Positions 21,451 through 30,887 of a stretch of 64,000 nucleotides of DNA are shown piece by piece (position 1 is the first letter of the stretch; each line of letters opens with the position of its first letter). Location: assembly GCA_029212365.1 (NCBI GenBank), contig JARGOC010000009.1:1-64000 (forward strand), read 5' to 3'. The stretch comes from Roseovarius sp. Its GTDB lineage: Bacteria; Pseudomonadota; Alphaproteobacteria; Rhodobacterales; Rhodobacteraceae. The notes beneath the pieces are model-generated. The model saw nothing but the letters and a program-made list of their open reading frames with translations. It was not told the origin of the DNA and did not search any database. The translations under genes and the position numbers were made by a program.

Positions 21451-21623
21451 AATATGCGATTGCATTGATCTCTGTTGCCATGTTGTCGGGGTGCGGCGCC
21501 GACGGAGACCCAATCCGCCCGGATATCACCACAGGCGTCAGCATCAATTCCAACGGCACGATCAGTACATCGACAAGCGTTTCGGCAACCACTGGCGATG
21601 TCTCGGTGACTCTGGGGCTTTGA
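21447..21623 (+). CDS. small lipoprotein coupled to argH
   Basis: A 58-residue protein read from the ATG that overlaps the argH stop by 4 bp. It begins [20 protein letters not shown]. The LSGC lipobox puts the lipidated Cys at residue 16, and the mature peptide is only about 43 residues, rich in Ser, Thr and Ile. Small lipoproteins between argH and lysA are common in proteobacteria (compare LptM/YifL in enterics, which helps LptD mature), but I see no sequence reason to assign that role. In many relatives lysA follows directly; here about 3 kb intervenes. Confidence 0.75.
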   Translation: MKYAIALISVAMLSGCGADGDPIRPDITTGVSINSNGTISTSTSVSATTGDVSVTLGL

Positions 21624-21664
21624 GGTCTGCCTTGCGCGCGCCCGGCAAAATTCAGAGGTTTTCC

Positions 21665-22120
21665 TTAGACCTCCGACAGACCCGATGTGCCGTCTAATGG
21701 GAATATAGTGTCGTAGGCGAGCGTGAACCCATACGTGTAGACCACCACAAAGGATGTGATGATTATATCCGCCAGAATCGCCTCCAGAATGCCGATCTGT
21801 AGCCACCACACATAGAGCGGCAGTGACGTAATAGTCAGGGAAAACTCAAACCCAAAGGCATGGAAGATACGCCCCAAATGCGATCTTTGGCTCGAAATGC
21901 GTCCGGCTCGCGCGTCAAACTGATCAAACACCCAGTTATAAACGAAGTTCAAGAGCATTGCTTTGAGTGCAAGGGCGCCCCCAAGCACGCCGATTTGCGC
22001 CATTGGTTTGTCGAGGACAAACGAGCCTGCGGGTATGAGGAAAGTCATCAGCAAAACCTCAAAACTAACGGTATACCGAAGACGATCTTTCCCCGATCTT
22101 TGTATGACATTGCCCGACAT
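21665..22120 (-). CDS. PACE-family multidrug/chlorhexidine efflux transporter
   Basis: A 151-residue protein with four membrane segments arranged as two bacterial transmembrane pair (BTP) repeats, the layout of the PACE family (AceI type). The first half has RLRYTVSFEVLLMTFLIPAGSF and NFVYNWVFDQFDAR, the second FHAFGFEFSLTITSLPLYVWW and ADIIITSFVVVYTYGF. The family exports biocides such as chlorhexidine and short diamines by proton antiport. The divergent LysR gene next door matches the AceI/AceR arrangement. It lies in an apparent insertion between argH and lysA. Confidence 0.87.
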   Translation of the reverse strand: MSGNVIQRSGKDRLRYTVSFEVLLMTFLIPAGSFVLDKPMAQIGVLGGALALKAMLLNFVYNWVFDQFDARAGRISSQRSHLGRIFHAFGFEFSLTITSLPLYVWWLQIGILEAILADIIITSFVVVYTYGFTLAYDTIFPLDGTSGLSEV

Positions 22121-22182
22121 CCGCGCGCTCCTCTGTTAGCGTTGCTTCTATCGGAGTTTCGCGATAAATATAGTTATTATGT

Positions 22183-22197
22183 ATCTGATTATCAGAT
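22183..22197. promoter_or_regulatory. LysR-type operator palindrome in the PACE/LysR divergent promoter
   Basis: ATCTGAT-T-ATCAGAT is a perfect 7+1+7 palindrome that includes the T-N11-A pattern typical of LysR binding boxes. It lies 10-24 bp before the regulator's start codon and about 65 bp from the transporter start, fitting autoregulation plus control of the pump. Confidence 0.6.
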
Positions 22198-22206
22198 GGA
22201 TTGATT

Positions 22207-23103
22207 GTGCTCTCACCTGACAGCCTCCATGCCTTCGTTCTTGCCGCCGAGCTGGGGTCTTTCTCAGCCGCCGCGCGCCGCATGAACAAGGCCCAGTCCG
22301 CCGTATCCGTGGCCATCGCCAACCTTGAAATCGATACCGGACTGCACCTGTTTGACCGCACCAGCAGATCCCCGACGCTCACCCAAGCCGGGCAGTCTTT
22401 GTTGCCCTATGCAAAGGGTATCTTGCTGGGAAACCACGAGTTTGCGGCCAAAGCCACATCAATGTCCGAAGGCATCGAGGACAATCTTTGCATCGCAGTT
22501 GAGCAGGGCGTTAATCTGGCACCTGTCTTGGACATTTTGGCGGCGTTCTCGGATGCGTTCCCGCATGTGGCGCTCGAAATCCTGACAACCGGCCCCAACG
22601 ACACAGCCACTCTGCTTAAGGAAGGGCGCGCTGTTCTTGGCCTGATGACCGAGCAGGAAAGTTATCCGACCGGCTTTCAGTTTCGGGGCGTGGGGCATTC
22701 GGTACTGATTCCAATCTGTGGCAAATCTCACCCGCTTGCAAAGATTGATCGCGTCGCACACAGGGACCTGCGGCAACATCGGCAATTGGTTCTAAAAAGC
22801 CGCTCGCGTCATGTTCCGGGTCACGTCGGCGAGGTTAAAAGCGCCTCAATTTGGTATGCTGAAAGCCCAGGGGTCATCGTCGATCTGGTGTTACGCGGGC
22901 TGGGGTGGGCCGAGCTGCCATTGTCTGCCGTTAGACACTTGGTAAAATCGCAAAAACTGGTTCAAATGGAATATACATTTCAGCAAAGCGATGCCCTGAA
23001 TGGCTTGGACCTTGTTTGGACCGAACAGCACGTTCTTGGACAGGCGGGCCAATGGGTGCAAAATCAACTATTAAAGGTACCACAGGACGTCTGGCAGGCC
23101 TGA
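22207..23103 (+). CDS. LysR-family transcriptional regulator
   Basis: About 298 residues with an N-terminal winged helix-turn-helix (SLHAFVLAAELGSFSAAARRMNK, then SAVSVAIANLE) and a C-terminal substrate-binding domain from about residue 90. I favour the GTG at 22207 because the TTG at 22201 is immediately behind the GATGGA sequence and would lack proper spacing. By position it should regulate the divergent PACE transporter, as AceR does for AceI. The ligand is unknown. Confidence 0.88.
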   Translation: MLSPDSLHAFVLAAELGSFSAAARRMNKAQSAVSVAIANLEIDTGLHLFDRTSRSPTLTQAGQSLLPYAKGILLGNHEFAAKATSMSEGIEDNLCIAVEQGVNLAPVLDILAAFSDAFPHVALEILTTGPNDTATLLKEGRAVLGLMTEQESYPTGFQFRGVGHSVLIPICGKSHPLAKIDRVAHRDLRQHRQLVLKSRSRHVPGHVGEVKSASIWYAESPGVIVDLVLRGLGWAELPLSAVRHLVKSQKLVQMEYTFQQSDALNGLDLVWTEQHVLGQAGQWVQNQLLKVPQDVWQA

Positions 23104-23383
23104 GATCAGAGCGGCTCTTTTAAATGGCCTTCACGAACTACGCCATCGCTCAGTGGCTCGAACAATCCGGATTGTCAGGTTTGCAGCAGTAAACCGGGAT
23201 TGCCCTTGTGGCGGGGTCCGGGGTCATCTGCGTTCAGACATGGCCGCAACCTTCACAAGGCGGCCGTTTCCATACTGAATACAATTCATCTAAATTTCCG
23301 CGATTGCCGCCCCAATTTGGCCCAATTCCCGCGCTATCTCCTCTATCAAAGAGCAGAAAACAAACGACAGGAGGACCAAAGAT

Positions 23384-24574
23384 ATGTCCGATACAACCGC
23401 CCCCCGCGCCCTTTTGGCAGCCCCCGAAAAAGCAGCCCCTCCCCCCAGTCAGCAGATTGTGGAAGTGGCACGCAAATATGGCGTTAGCCCGTTTAAACAA
23501 TTCAGCCAGATGGTGCGCCTTTGGGCCGGTAAGAACCGTGTCGAATTCATCCAGTATTACAACAATGCGATCTATCGCACCGACCTCAGCGCCGCTGAAA
23601 AGCGCGAATTTGTAGGTGAACGCGGCAGCCGTTTGCTAAATGACCGGCTGTCCCCTCCCTCCATCACAAGACTGCGGCCTTTCGTGCGCGACAAGGTGTT
23701 TTACGGCGCAATGATGGATCAGCTGGGCTTTGCGACGCCACATATTCAGGCCGTCGCCTCGCAAAACCGCAAATATGGCGCGCTGCTGACGCTGACTGAA
23801 GTGCCCGAAATCGAAAATTTCCTTATGAATACGGCGCGCTATCCGTTGTTTGTGAAACCTGAACAAGGCTCAGGCTCGGTTGGGTCCGCGCTTATCCTTG
23901 ATCTGGATAAAACCACCCGCGAGTTGGTGCTGTCCAACGGCACGCGCATTGATCTGCGCGCCTTTGCCACCGAAGCATTGGAAGATTACGCCGAAGGGTT
24001 GCTGTTTCAGGACGCCGTGATCCAACATTCCGCCATGACCCAAGCAGCAGGTCGCGCCGTGGGCTCCATCCGCGTGGTCACTGTTATCGCTGAAAACACA
24101 CCAGATGTTCTGTATACTTTGTGGAAAATCCCATCCCCAAAGGCGATGTCAGACAACTATTGGCAATCCGGATCAATGATAGCCGAAATTGACAATGCCA
24201 GTGGTATCTTGCAGCAGTGCCGCCGTGGTGCCGGACTTGAACAGGAAATGGTTGAAACCCACCCTGTCAGCGGAAAAACTCTCCCTGGCATGCAAATCCC
24301 CCATTGGGACGAAGTGCTGCGCATCACCAAGGACGCGCACAAGCTGACGCCGGAATTTGGTGTGTTCGGCTGGGATATTGCCATCACCGAAGACGGCCCG
24401 GTGATCATCGAATGTAACGCCAACCCACATCACATGTTGTATCAGCTGGCCACGGGCAAAGGCATCCTGAACAAGGACTTCGCCCCAACCCTGAAAAAGA
24501 TCGAGGATCGTGGGCAGGAGTTGCGCTCGGAAGCGCGGGCCAAAGCGCTAAATCACCAAAAAGACCGGCGTTAA
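23384..24574 (+). CDS. ATP-grasp family protein, sugar-transfer associated type
   Basis: This 396-residue soluble protein has an ATP-grasp core resembling the ATPgrasp_ST family. FVKPEQGSGSVGS near residue 158 is the glycine-rich nucleotide loop, and PEFGVFGWDIAITEDGPVIIECNANP near residue 325 carries the Mg-binding Glu and Asn. The N-terminal about 90 residues are helical and unassigned. The family links a carboxylate to an amine or hydroxyl group in surface polysaccharide loci, but no such neighbours are seen here. GGAGGACC precedes the ATG. It is the third gene of the insertion between argH and lysA. Confidence 0.75.
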   Translation: MSDTTAPRALLAAPEKAAPPPSQQIVEVARKYGVSPFKQFSQMVRLWAGKNRVEFIQYYNNAIYRTDLSAAEKREFVGERGSRLLNDRLSPPSITRLRPFVRDKVFYGAMMDQLGFATPHIQAVASQNRKYGALLTLTEVPEIENFLMNTARYPLFVKPEQGSGSVGSALILDLDKTTRELVLSNGTRIDLRAFATEALEDYAEGLLFQDAVIQHSAMTQAAGRAVGSIRVVTVIAENTPDVLYTLWKIPSPKAMSDNYWQSGSMIAEIDNASGILQQCRRGAGLEQEMVETHPVSGKTLPGMQIPHWDEVLRITKDAHKLTPEFGVFGWDIAITEDGPVIIECNANPHHMLYQLATGKGILNKDFAPTLKKIEDRGQELRSEARAKALNHQKDRR

Positions 24575-24767
24575 GACGTTTGGTGAGAAACAAGACTCTG
24601 AGGTTTTGCCCGAGACATCCAAACCGTTCCCATGTCGGGTCGGGCTTCACCTTTTGCCTGTCTCAGGTCAAAGGCAATACGATTTGGACCCGATTTTATA
24701 GGGCAATCCCCACGCGCGAATGCCTTTTTGATTGAACCCAAAAGGCGTTCGCCGTAATGGCGTCTGC

Positions 24768-26033
24768 ATGGATCATTTTCTTTATCAAGACGGCCAGCTA
24801 TGTGCCGAAGATGTCCCCGTGGCCGAGATTGCGGCCCAGGTGGGTACGCCGTTCTATCTGTATTCCACCGCCACTTTGACCCGCCATTTCCGCCTGTTTG
24901 ACGAGGCGCTGAACGGCCTGGATCATTTGGTGTGCTACGCGATGAAAGCGGCCAGCAATCAGGCGATCCTGAAAACGCTCGCCGATCTTGGCGCCGGTAT
25001 GGATGTTGTTTCGGGTGGGGAATATGCCCGCGCGATTGCCGCCGGTGTGCCGGGCGATCGGATTGTCTTTTCCGGAGTCGGCAAAACCCGTGACGAAATG
25101 CAGGCCGCTTTGGCTGGTGGTATCCGCCAATTCAATGTTGAGAGCGAGCCTGAAATGCAGCTACTCAGCAGTGTGGCCACCGAAATGGGTAAAACTGCGC
25201 CGATCACCATCCGGGTGAATCCGGATGTAGACGCCAAAACCCACGCCAAGATTGCCACAGGAAAATCCGAAAACAAGTTTGGCATCCCGATCAGCCGTGC
25301 ACGCGATGTCTATGCCATGGCCGCCGCGCTGCCTGGGCTGCACATCATCGGGATTGACGTGCATATCGGCAGTCAGATCACCGAACTGGAGCCATACCGG
25401 CAAGCCTACCTGAAAGTGGCCGAGCTGACCGACGTACTGCGCGCTGATGGACATGATATCCGCCGTCTTGATCTGGGCGGCGGGCTTGGCATCCCTTATG
25501 AGCGCTCAAACGAGGCGCCGCCGCTGCCCACTGAATACGGCGCGTTGATCAAAGAAACGCTGGGCCATCTGGGCTGTGAAATTGAGATCGAACCGGGCCG
25601 ACTGGTGGCTGGCAATGCAGGCATCATGGTCACCAAGGTTATCTATGTGAAATCCGGCGAAGATCGTGATTTTCTGATCCTTGATGGCGCAATGAATGAT
25701 CTGATCCGCCCGGCGATGTATGACGCGCATCACGACATCATCCCGGTGGCAGAGCCCGCTGCAGGCATAGAGCAACAGCCCTATGACATTGTTGGGCCGG
25801 TGTGCGAATCCGGCGATACCTTTGCCAAAAAGCGCATGATGCCGCCTCTGAGCGCCGGCGATCTGGTCGCGTTTCGCAGTGCGGGTGCTTACGGCGCTGT
25901 CATGTCGAGCGAATATAACACCCGGCCTCTGATCCCCGAAGTTTTGGTGCATGAGCATCAATTTGCCGTCATTCGGGCACGTCCGACCTTTGAAGATATG
26001 ATAAAACGCGATACCATCCCTCATTGGCTGTAG
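24768..26033 (+). CDS. lysA: diaminopimelate decarboxylase
   Basis: A 421-residue PLP enzyme that makes lysine from meso-diaminopimelate. It starts MDHFLYQDGQLCAEDVPV; the PLP-lysine is in CYAMKAASN near residue 60, with HIGSQI, the glycine-rich GGGLGIPY phosphate loop and CESGDTFA (active-site Cys from the partner subunit) further on. The alternative TTG at 24732 adds 12 residues without family support. It is followed by the TIGR02302 gene, the usual rhodobacteral neighbour. Confidence 0.96.
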   Translation: MDHFLYQDGQLCAEDVPVAEIAAQVGTPFYLYSTATLTRHFRLFDEALNGLDHLVCYAMKAASNQAILKTLADLGAGMDVVSGGEYARAIAAGVPGDRIVFSGVGKTRDEMQAALAGGIRQFNVESEPEMQLLSSVATEMGKTAPITIRVNPDVDAKTHAKIATGKSENKFGIPISRARDVYAMAAALPGLHIIGIDVHIGSQITELEPYRQAYLKVAELTDVLRADGHDIRRLDLGGGLGIPYERSNEAPPLPTEYGALIKETLGHLGCEIEIEPGRLVAGNAGIMVTKVIYVKSGEDRDFLILDGAMNDLIRPAMYDAHHDIIPVAEPAAGIEQQPYDIVGPVCESGDTFAKKRMMPPLSAGDLVAFRSAGAYGAVMSSEYNTRPLIPEVLVHEHQFAVIRARPTFEDMIKRDTIPHWL

Positions 26034-26070
26034 GGCACCCTGCCCGATACGCCACTGATTGGAACGGTGC

Positions 26071-28662
26071 ATGGCAATCCATCCAAATGCTTTGGGGCCT
26101 TTGCTGACACGCCTTCGCGTGCCTTTAACGCTGACTTGGGCTGGTATGATCGCCGAACGGGTCGTGCATGCATTTTGGCCTTTGTGGACGTTGATTGCCA
26201 CTTGCGCTGCGGTGCTGATGCTGGGCCTGCACGACATGGTATCGGTTGATATTGTCTGGGCCATGATAGTTCTGAGCGCATTGCTGTTTTGTGTGTTTGC
26301 GGTGCAGGGCCTACGGAAATTCCGCTGGCCCGACCGCCGTGACGCTCTCACAAGGCTGGATGATACGCTGCCCGGCCATCCGCTGACGGCCCTGTCAGAT
26401 AAACAGGTGATTGGCGAAGGTGACGCCGCTTCACGCGCTTTGTGGCGCGCACATCAGGCCCGGATGCAAGACAAGGCTGCTGAAGCCCGCGCAGTAGAAC
26501 CCGACCTGAGATTGGCGCACAAAGACCGGTTTGGCATGCGCTATATCGCCCTTTTGGGGCTGGTAGTGGCGCTTTTGTTTGGCTCGCTCTGGCGGGTTGG
26601 GACGGTTGCTCATATGGCGCCGGGCACTGGTGGCGCATTGGCAAACACCGCCACCTGGGAGGGCTGGGTTGAACCGCCCGCCTATACGGGCAAGCCCAGC
26701 CTGTATCTCAGCGATTTGAGCGATACATTCACCGCCCCCGCAGGCAGCCGTATCACCCTGCGGTTCTACGGCGAAGTCGGCGCGCTCAGCGTGGCGGAAA
26801 CGGTCTCTGGGCGGACCAACGATGTGGGGGCTGCCACTGACACGCAGCACAGTTTTGACATCACACGTGACGGCGAGCTGCGCATTGATGGGCCAGGTGG
26901 GCAGGCCTGGACTATCACGGCCCTGGCAGACGCCCCGCCCACAGTTGAAGTGCTGCCTGACGGTGCGCGCACCACGTTTGATGGTCAAATGAGCCAGCCA
27001 TTTCGGGCGCGTGATGATTATGCGGTCACCAATGGAACGGCACGTTTCACCCTCGATTTGGGTCAGGTCGACCGAAGCTATGGCCTGAGTGTAGACCCAG
27101 ACCCCCGCGAGGCGATTGATCTGGAGCTGCCCATGCCTATCACGGGGGATCGCGCAGAATTCGTGGAAACTCTGATTGAAAACCTATCGCAACACCCTTG
27201 GGCGCATCTGCCCGTAAACCTGACCCTCAAAGTGCAGGACGCCGCCGATCAAACCGGCGCAACTGCGCCGCTCACTATGCCCCTGCCCGCACGCCGTTTC
27301 TTTGATCCGGTGGCCGCGGCCATCGTCGAGCAACGCCGCGATCTGCTGTGGGCCAAATCCAACGGGCGACGCGTAGTACAGATGTTGCGTGCCATCAGCC
27401 ACGCACCCGAACCGGGCTTGTTCCGCTCTGACACGGCCTATCTGAAACTGCGCGTGATCATGCGGCGGCTGGACACATTGGTGCGCCATGGCAGCCTGAC
27501 CCCTGAGACACAAGATGAGATCGCCCAGGCGATGTGGGATCTTGCCCTGCTGCTGGAAGATGGCGACATCGGCAATGCTCTGGAGCGGATGCGCGAGGCC
27601 CAAGAGCGGCTGTCAGAGGCGGTTAAACGTGGTGCCAGCGACGAAGAAATTGCCCAGCTGATGCAGGAACTGCGCGATGCCACTCAGGATTATTTGCGCC
27701 AGAAATTCCAACAGGCCCAGCGCGACGGCGACAAAGGCGATACCCCTCAAAGCGCGCAAGACGCACAACAACTTAGCCAGCAAGACCTGCAAGACATGAT
27801 GGACCGCATTCAGGAGTTGATGGAACAAGGCCGCATGGCCGAAGCCCAACAAGCCCTGGAAGAGTTCCAGGAAATGATGGAAAACCTGCGTGTCACCGAA
27901 GGTCAGCAGGGCCAACAGGGCGACAACCCTGGTCAGCAGGCTATGGAGGGTCTGGCCGACACGCTGCGCAATCAACAGGGCCTGTCCGATCAGGCGTTTC
28001 GGGATTTGCAGGAACAGTTCAACCCCAATGCCCAAGCTGGCCAATCCCAGAACAATCAGGGCCGCAATGGCGGGCAAGGTCAGGGCCAGCAACATGAGGG
28101 GCTGGATGGTCAGGGCGAAGGCCAGGGCCAGCAACGTGGTGGGCGTGGTGACCCGTTGGCAGGCAATAGCCAAGGATCGCTGGCCGAGCGTCAGGATGCC
28201 TTGCGCCGCCGCCTTGAGGCGCAACGCGATGCGTTGCCGGGCGGATCGGGTGAGGCCAGTGATGCGGCGCGCGATGCGCTGGATCAGGCCGGGCGCGCCA
28301 TGCAGGGGGCCGAAGAGGCCCTGCGCGGCAATGATCTTGCCGAGGCCATAGACCGCCAATCCGAAGCCATGGAAGCCCTGCGCGACGGAATGCGCAATCT
28401 AGGTGACGCTTTGGCCGAGAACAACGAAACCGAAGGTGGGCAAGGTCAGGCCCTAGGCCAATTCGGTGATCAGCAATCCGATCCTTTGGGCCGCACTCCG
28501 GGCCGTGGCGGGCAGGCCGGCACACCAGATGACCTGTTGCAAGGCGAGGATGTGTACCGCCGCGCGCGTGAGTTGCTGGACGAAATACGCCGTCGTTCCG
28601 GCGAGGGCGCGCGCCCCGAAGTAGAACGCAACTATCTGCGCCGACTGCTTGAGCGCTTCTGA
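26071..28662 (+). CDS. DUF4175 / TIGR02302 family membrane protein
   Basis: About 863 residues. Two membrane segments lie near the N terminus (about 15-70) and a third near 155-175, followed by a large probably periplasmic beta-rich region (200-400). From about 410 on it is a long helical, coiled-coil region very rich in Gln, Gly and Glu, with tracts such as EGQQGQQGDNPGQQ. Family members usually follow lysA in Rhodobacterales; the function is unknown. The ATG at 26071 is preferred over the TTG at 26059. The Gln/Gly-rich tracts are low complexity and may be length-variable. Confidence 0.85.
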   Translation: MAIHPNALGPLLTRLRVPLTLTWAGMIAERVVHAFWPLWTLIATCAAVLMLGLHDMVSVDIVWAMIVLSALLFCVFAVQGLRKFRWPDRRDALTRLDDTLPGHPLTALSDKQVIGEGDAASRALWRAHQARMQDKAAEARAVEPDLRLAHKDRFGMRYIALLGLVVALLFGSLWRVGTVAHMAPGTGGALANTATWEGWVEPPAYTGKPSLYLSDLSDTFTAPAGSRITLRFYGEVGALSVAETVSGRTNDVGAATDTQHSFDITRDGELRIDGPGGQAWTITALADAPPTVEVLPDGARTTFDGQMSQPFRARDDYAVTNGTARFTLDLGQVDRSYGLSVDPDPREAIDLELPMPITGDRAEFVETLIENLSQHPWAHLPVNLTLKVQDAADQTGATAPLTMPLPARRFFDPVAAAIVEQRRDLLWAKSNGRRVVQMLRAISHAPEPGLFRSDTAYLKLRVIMRRLDTLVRHGSLTPETQDEIAQAMWDLALLLEDGDIGNALERMREAQERLSEAVKRGASDEEIAQLMQELRDATQDYLRQKFQQAQRDGDKGDTPQSAQDAQQLSQQDLQDMMDRIQELMEQGRMAEAQQALEEFQEMMENLRVTEGQQGQQGDNPGQQAMEGLADTLRNQQGLSDQAFRDLQEQFNPNAQAGQSQNNQGRNGGQGQGQQHEGLDGQGEGQGQQRGGRGDPLAGNSQGSLAERQDALRRRLEAQRDALPGGSGEASDAARDALDQAGRAMQGAEEALRGNDLAEAIDRQSEAMEALRDGMRNLGDALAENNETEGGQGQALGQFGDQQSDPLGRTPGRGGQAGTPDDLLQGEDVYRRARELLDEIRRRSGEGARPEVERNYLRRLLERF

Positions 28663-28807
28663 CCAAATTGGTTCACATCATTGGATAGCGGACTGGTCAT
28701 TTCGGCCATCACCGGTGCACTGTTACTGGATGTACTTTTTGAGATCATGCAGACCGTGGTAGCCCGTTTTATCTTGCTGGCGCAGTCGGAGCTTTGTTGC
28801 GACCGAA

Positions 28808-28875
28808 GGTGGGGTAAAACCCCACCCTACGCACTTACACCAGCGATGATCTGTAGGGTGGGGTTTCACCCCACC
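28808..28875. repeat. inverted pair of REP-like palindromes (BIME-like)
   Basis: Two 23-bp units lie at 28808-28830 and 28853-28875 in opposite orientation. The second reads GTAGGGTGGGGTTTCACC and continues to CCACC. The first is its reverse complement with one mismatch, and each is itself a GGTGGGG/CCCCACC hairpin. The downstream unit overlaps the stop codon and last residues of the ABC exporter gene. The arrangement is like a bacterial interspersed mosaic element. Confidence 0.8.
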
Positions 28876-30713
28876 TCTATGGGCTCATCTTCACCCAGAA
28901 ACCCACCCGATTGCCGTGACCAAAGGCTGGCATAGACCCCGCCACGACCCAGCAATTCATCATGTGTGCCATCTTCAACCACACGCCCCTGATCCATCAC
29001 CACAATCCTGTCCATCTGCGCAATTGTGCTCAACCGGTGGGCAATAGCGATCACCGTCTTGCCCTCCATCAATCCAAACAGAGTGTCCTGAATGGCCGCC
29101 TCCACTTCGCTATCAAGGGCTGATGTCGCCTCGTCCAGCACCAGAATGGGTGCATCCTTCAGGATCACGCGGGCGATCGACACCCGCTGCCGCTGACCAC
29201 CCGACAGTTTCACACCGCGTTCACCCACATGTGCTGCGTATCCGCGCCGACCCTGCCCATCTTCCAGATCAAGGATGAACTCATGGGCCTCAGCCCGTTT
29301 TGCCGCCGCAATCATTGCCGCTTCATCTGCATCTGAGCGGCCATAAAGGATATTGGCCCGGATTGAGCGGTGCAACAGCGAACTGTCCTGAGACACCATG
29401 CCAATTGACTGACGCAATGAGGTCTGCGTGACGTCGCCCACATTTTGCCCATCAATCAGGATCTCGCCCTCTTCGGCATCACGGAATCGCAAAAGCAGGT
29501 TCACAAGGCTGGATTTGCCCGCCCCCGAGCGCCCTACAAGCCCCACCCGCGTGCCTGGTTCAATCGTCAGGTCAACATGTTCCAACCCACCGCGCCCACG
29601 GCCATAGTGATGCGTAACGCCGCGATACTCGATCTTGGCAGCGCTCACGTCTATCGGCGGGGCATTGGGTGCGTCCACGACATCATGCGCCACTGAAACC
29701 GAGCGCAGTGCCTCGCGGATCACCCCCGCACGTTCAAACAGTCGGATGATCACCCACATGATCCATCCCGACATACCGTTCAGCCGAATGGTCAAAGCTG
29801 AGGCCGCCGCCACTTCTCCCACGCTGACAGAGCCGCGCGACCACAGCCAGATCGCGGGGCCAATCATACCCAGGATCAAAACCCCGTTGATGATGTTCAA
29901 ACCAAACCCCAGTTCAGTCATCAGACGCAAAAACCGTTGCACCCTCAAGCGCAAACGCTTCATCGCACTCAGCACATAGACTTCTTCAGTGCCCTCATCG
30001 GCAAACAGTTTGATCGTCTCAACGTTGGAATAGGCATCCACCACGCGGGCCGTCACCAGGGAACGGGCATCCGACCATTTCTCGCTCGCCACGCCGACCC
30101 GTTTGGCCATATAGGCCACATAAAGGCTGTACAGCACCACCCATCCCAGCAAGGGCAAGGCCAGAATGGGATTGACACCCGCCAGAATGATGGCGGCGCC
30201 CAACACGTAAGTGAGCGCATACCAAACGCCTTCAAAGGCCATGTAGGTGCTGTCCTCAACCGCTTCACCCAACTGCATGACACGGTTGGTCAATCGCCCG
30301 GCAAACTCGTTCTGGAAAAAGCCCGAGGATTGCCCCAACAGATGTTTATGCGCCCGCCAGCGCACTTGTTCTTGCATGTTCGAGGCCAGCGTTTGTTCCA
30401 ACAGCAGATGGTTAAGCCCGATCAACGCCGGGCGCAGTGTCATGATCAGCACGGCGACAATGGCCAACTCCAGCCCATGATTGGCCATCAGGCTGTCGGG
30501 TGTATTGCTACTGAGCAAATCAATCACCCGGCCCGAGTAAAAGATCAGCCCGGTCTCCATCAGCGCCACGATGATGCCGCTGAACGCCATCAACACCATC
30601 CACTTGCGAAACGGCGCATATTGGGTTTTCAGATAAGCCCATAGCGTTGAAGGTGGCGTATCTTCGGAAAAACGCGCAAAGGGATTGATCAGGTTTTCAA
30701 AGAATTTGTACAT
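28866..30713 (-). CDS. ABC-type multidrug/lipid exporter, fused permease-ATPase
   Basis: A 615-residue half-transporter with an N-terminal six-helix membrane domain (about 35-330) and a C-terminal ATPase. Walker A is GRSGAGKSS, the Q-loop GMVSQDSSLLH, the signature VKLSGGQRQR, Walker B ILVLDEATSALDSE and the H-loop AIAHRL. It would work as a dimer in the inner membrane; substrates cannot be told. The C terminus ends EDEPIEVG, where the last codons and the TGA come from a REP-like palindrome, so the repeat has shaped or replaced the natural 3' end. Confidence 0.9.
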   Translation of the reverse strand: MYKFFENLINPFARFSEDTPPSTLWAYLKTQYAPFRKWMVLMAFSGIIVALMETGLIFYSGRVIDLLSSNTPDSLMANHGLELAIVAVLIMTLRPALIGLNHLLLEQTLASNMQEQVRWRAHKHLLGQSSGFFQNEFAGRLTNRVMQLGEAVEDSTYMAFEGVWYALTYVLGAAIILAGVNPILALPLLGWVVLYSLYVAYMAKRVGVASEKWSDARSLVTARVVDAYSNVETIKLFADEGTEEVYVLSAMKRLRLRVQRFLRLMTELGFGLNIINGVLILGMIGPAIWLWSRGSVSVGEVAAASALTIRLNGMSGWIMWVIIRLFERAGVIREALRSVSVAHDVVDAPNAPPIDVSAAKIEYRGVTHHYGRGRGGLEHVDLTIEPGTRVGLVGRSGAGKSSLVNLLLRFRDAEEGEILIDGQNVGDVTQTSLRQSIGMVSQDSSLLHRSIRANILYGRSDADEAAMIAAAKRAEAHEFILDLEDGQGRRGYAAHVGERGVKLSGGQRQRVSIARVILKDAPILVLDEATSALDSEVEAAIQDTLFGLMEGKTVIAIAHRLSTIAQMDRIVVMDQGRVVEDGTHDELLGRGGVYASLWSRQSGGFLGEDEPIEVG

Positions 30714-30887
30714 GACGGTCGCCTTTCAGGCGGAAATAGTGAGGGCACAATTGGGGCGTAAGCTGCATCAAAAAACAGCCGCCCATACGGAGCTGGCTGC
30801 CTTAAGTGGCTATGTTCCAGATCCCGTAATACATATGTGCACCCTCCGTCATTTGGTGGCCTGTGATAGCGCAAACAAGCACAGCTG

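Noticed and set aside
28681..28935. Plus-strand frame of 84 codons starting TTG after the DUF4175 gene
   Set aside because: It runs through both REP-like palindromes and antisense to the exporter 3' end, has no ribosome binding site and no family features.
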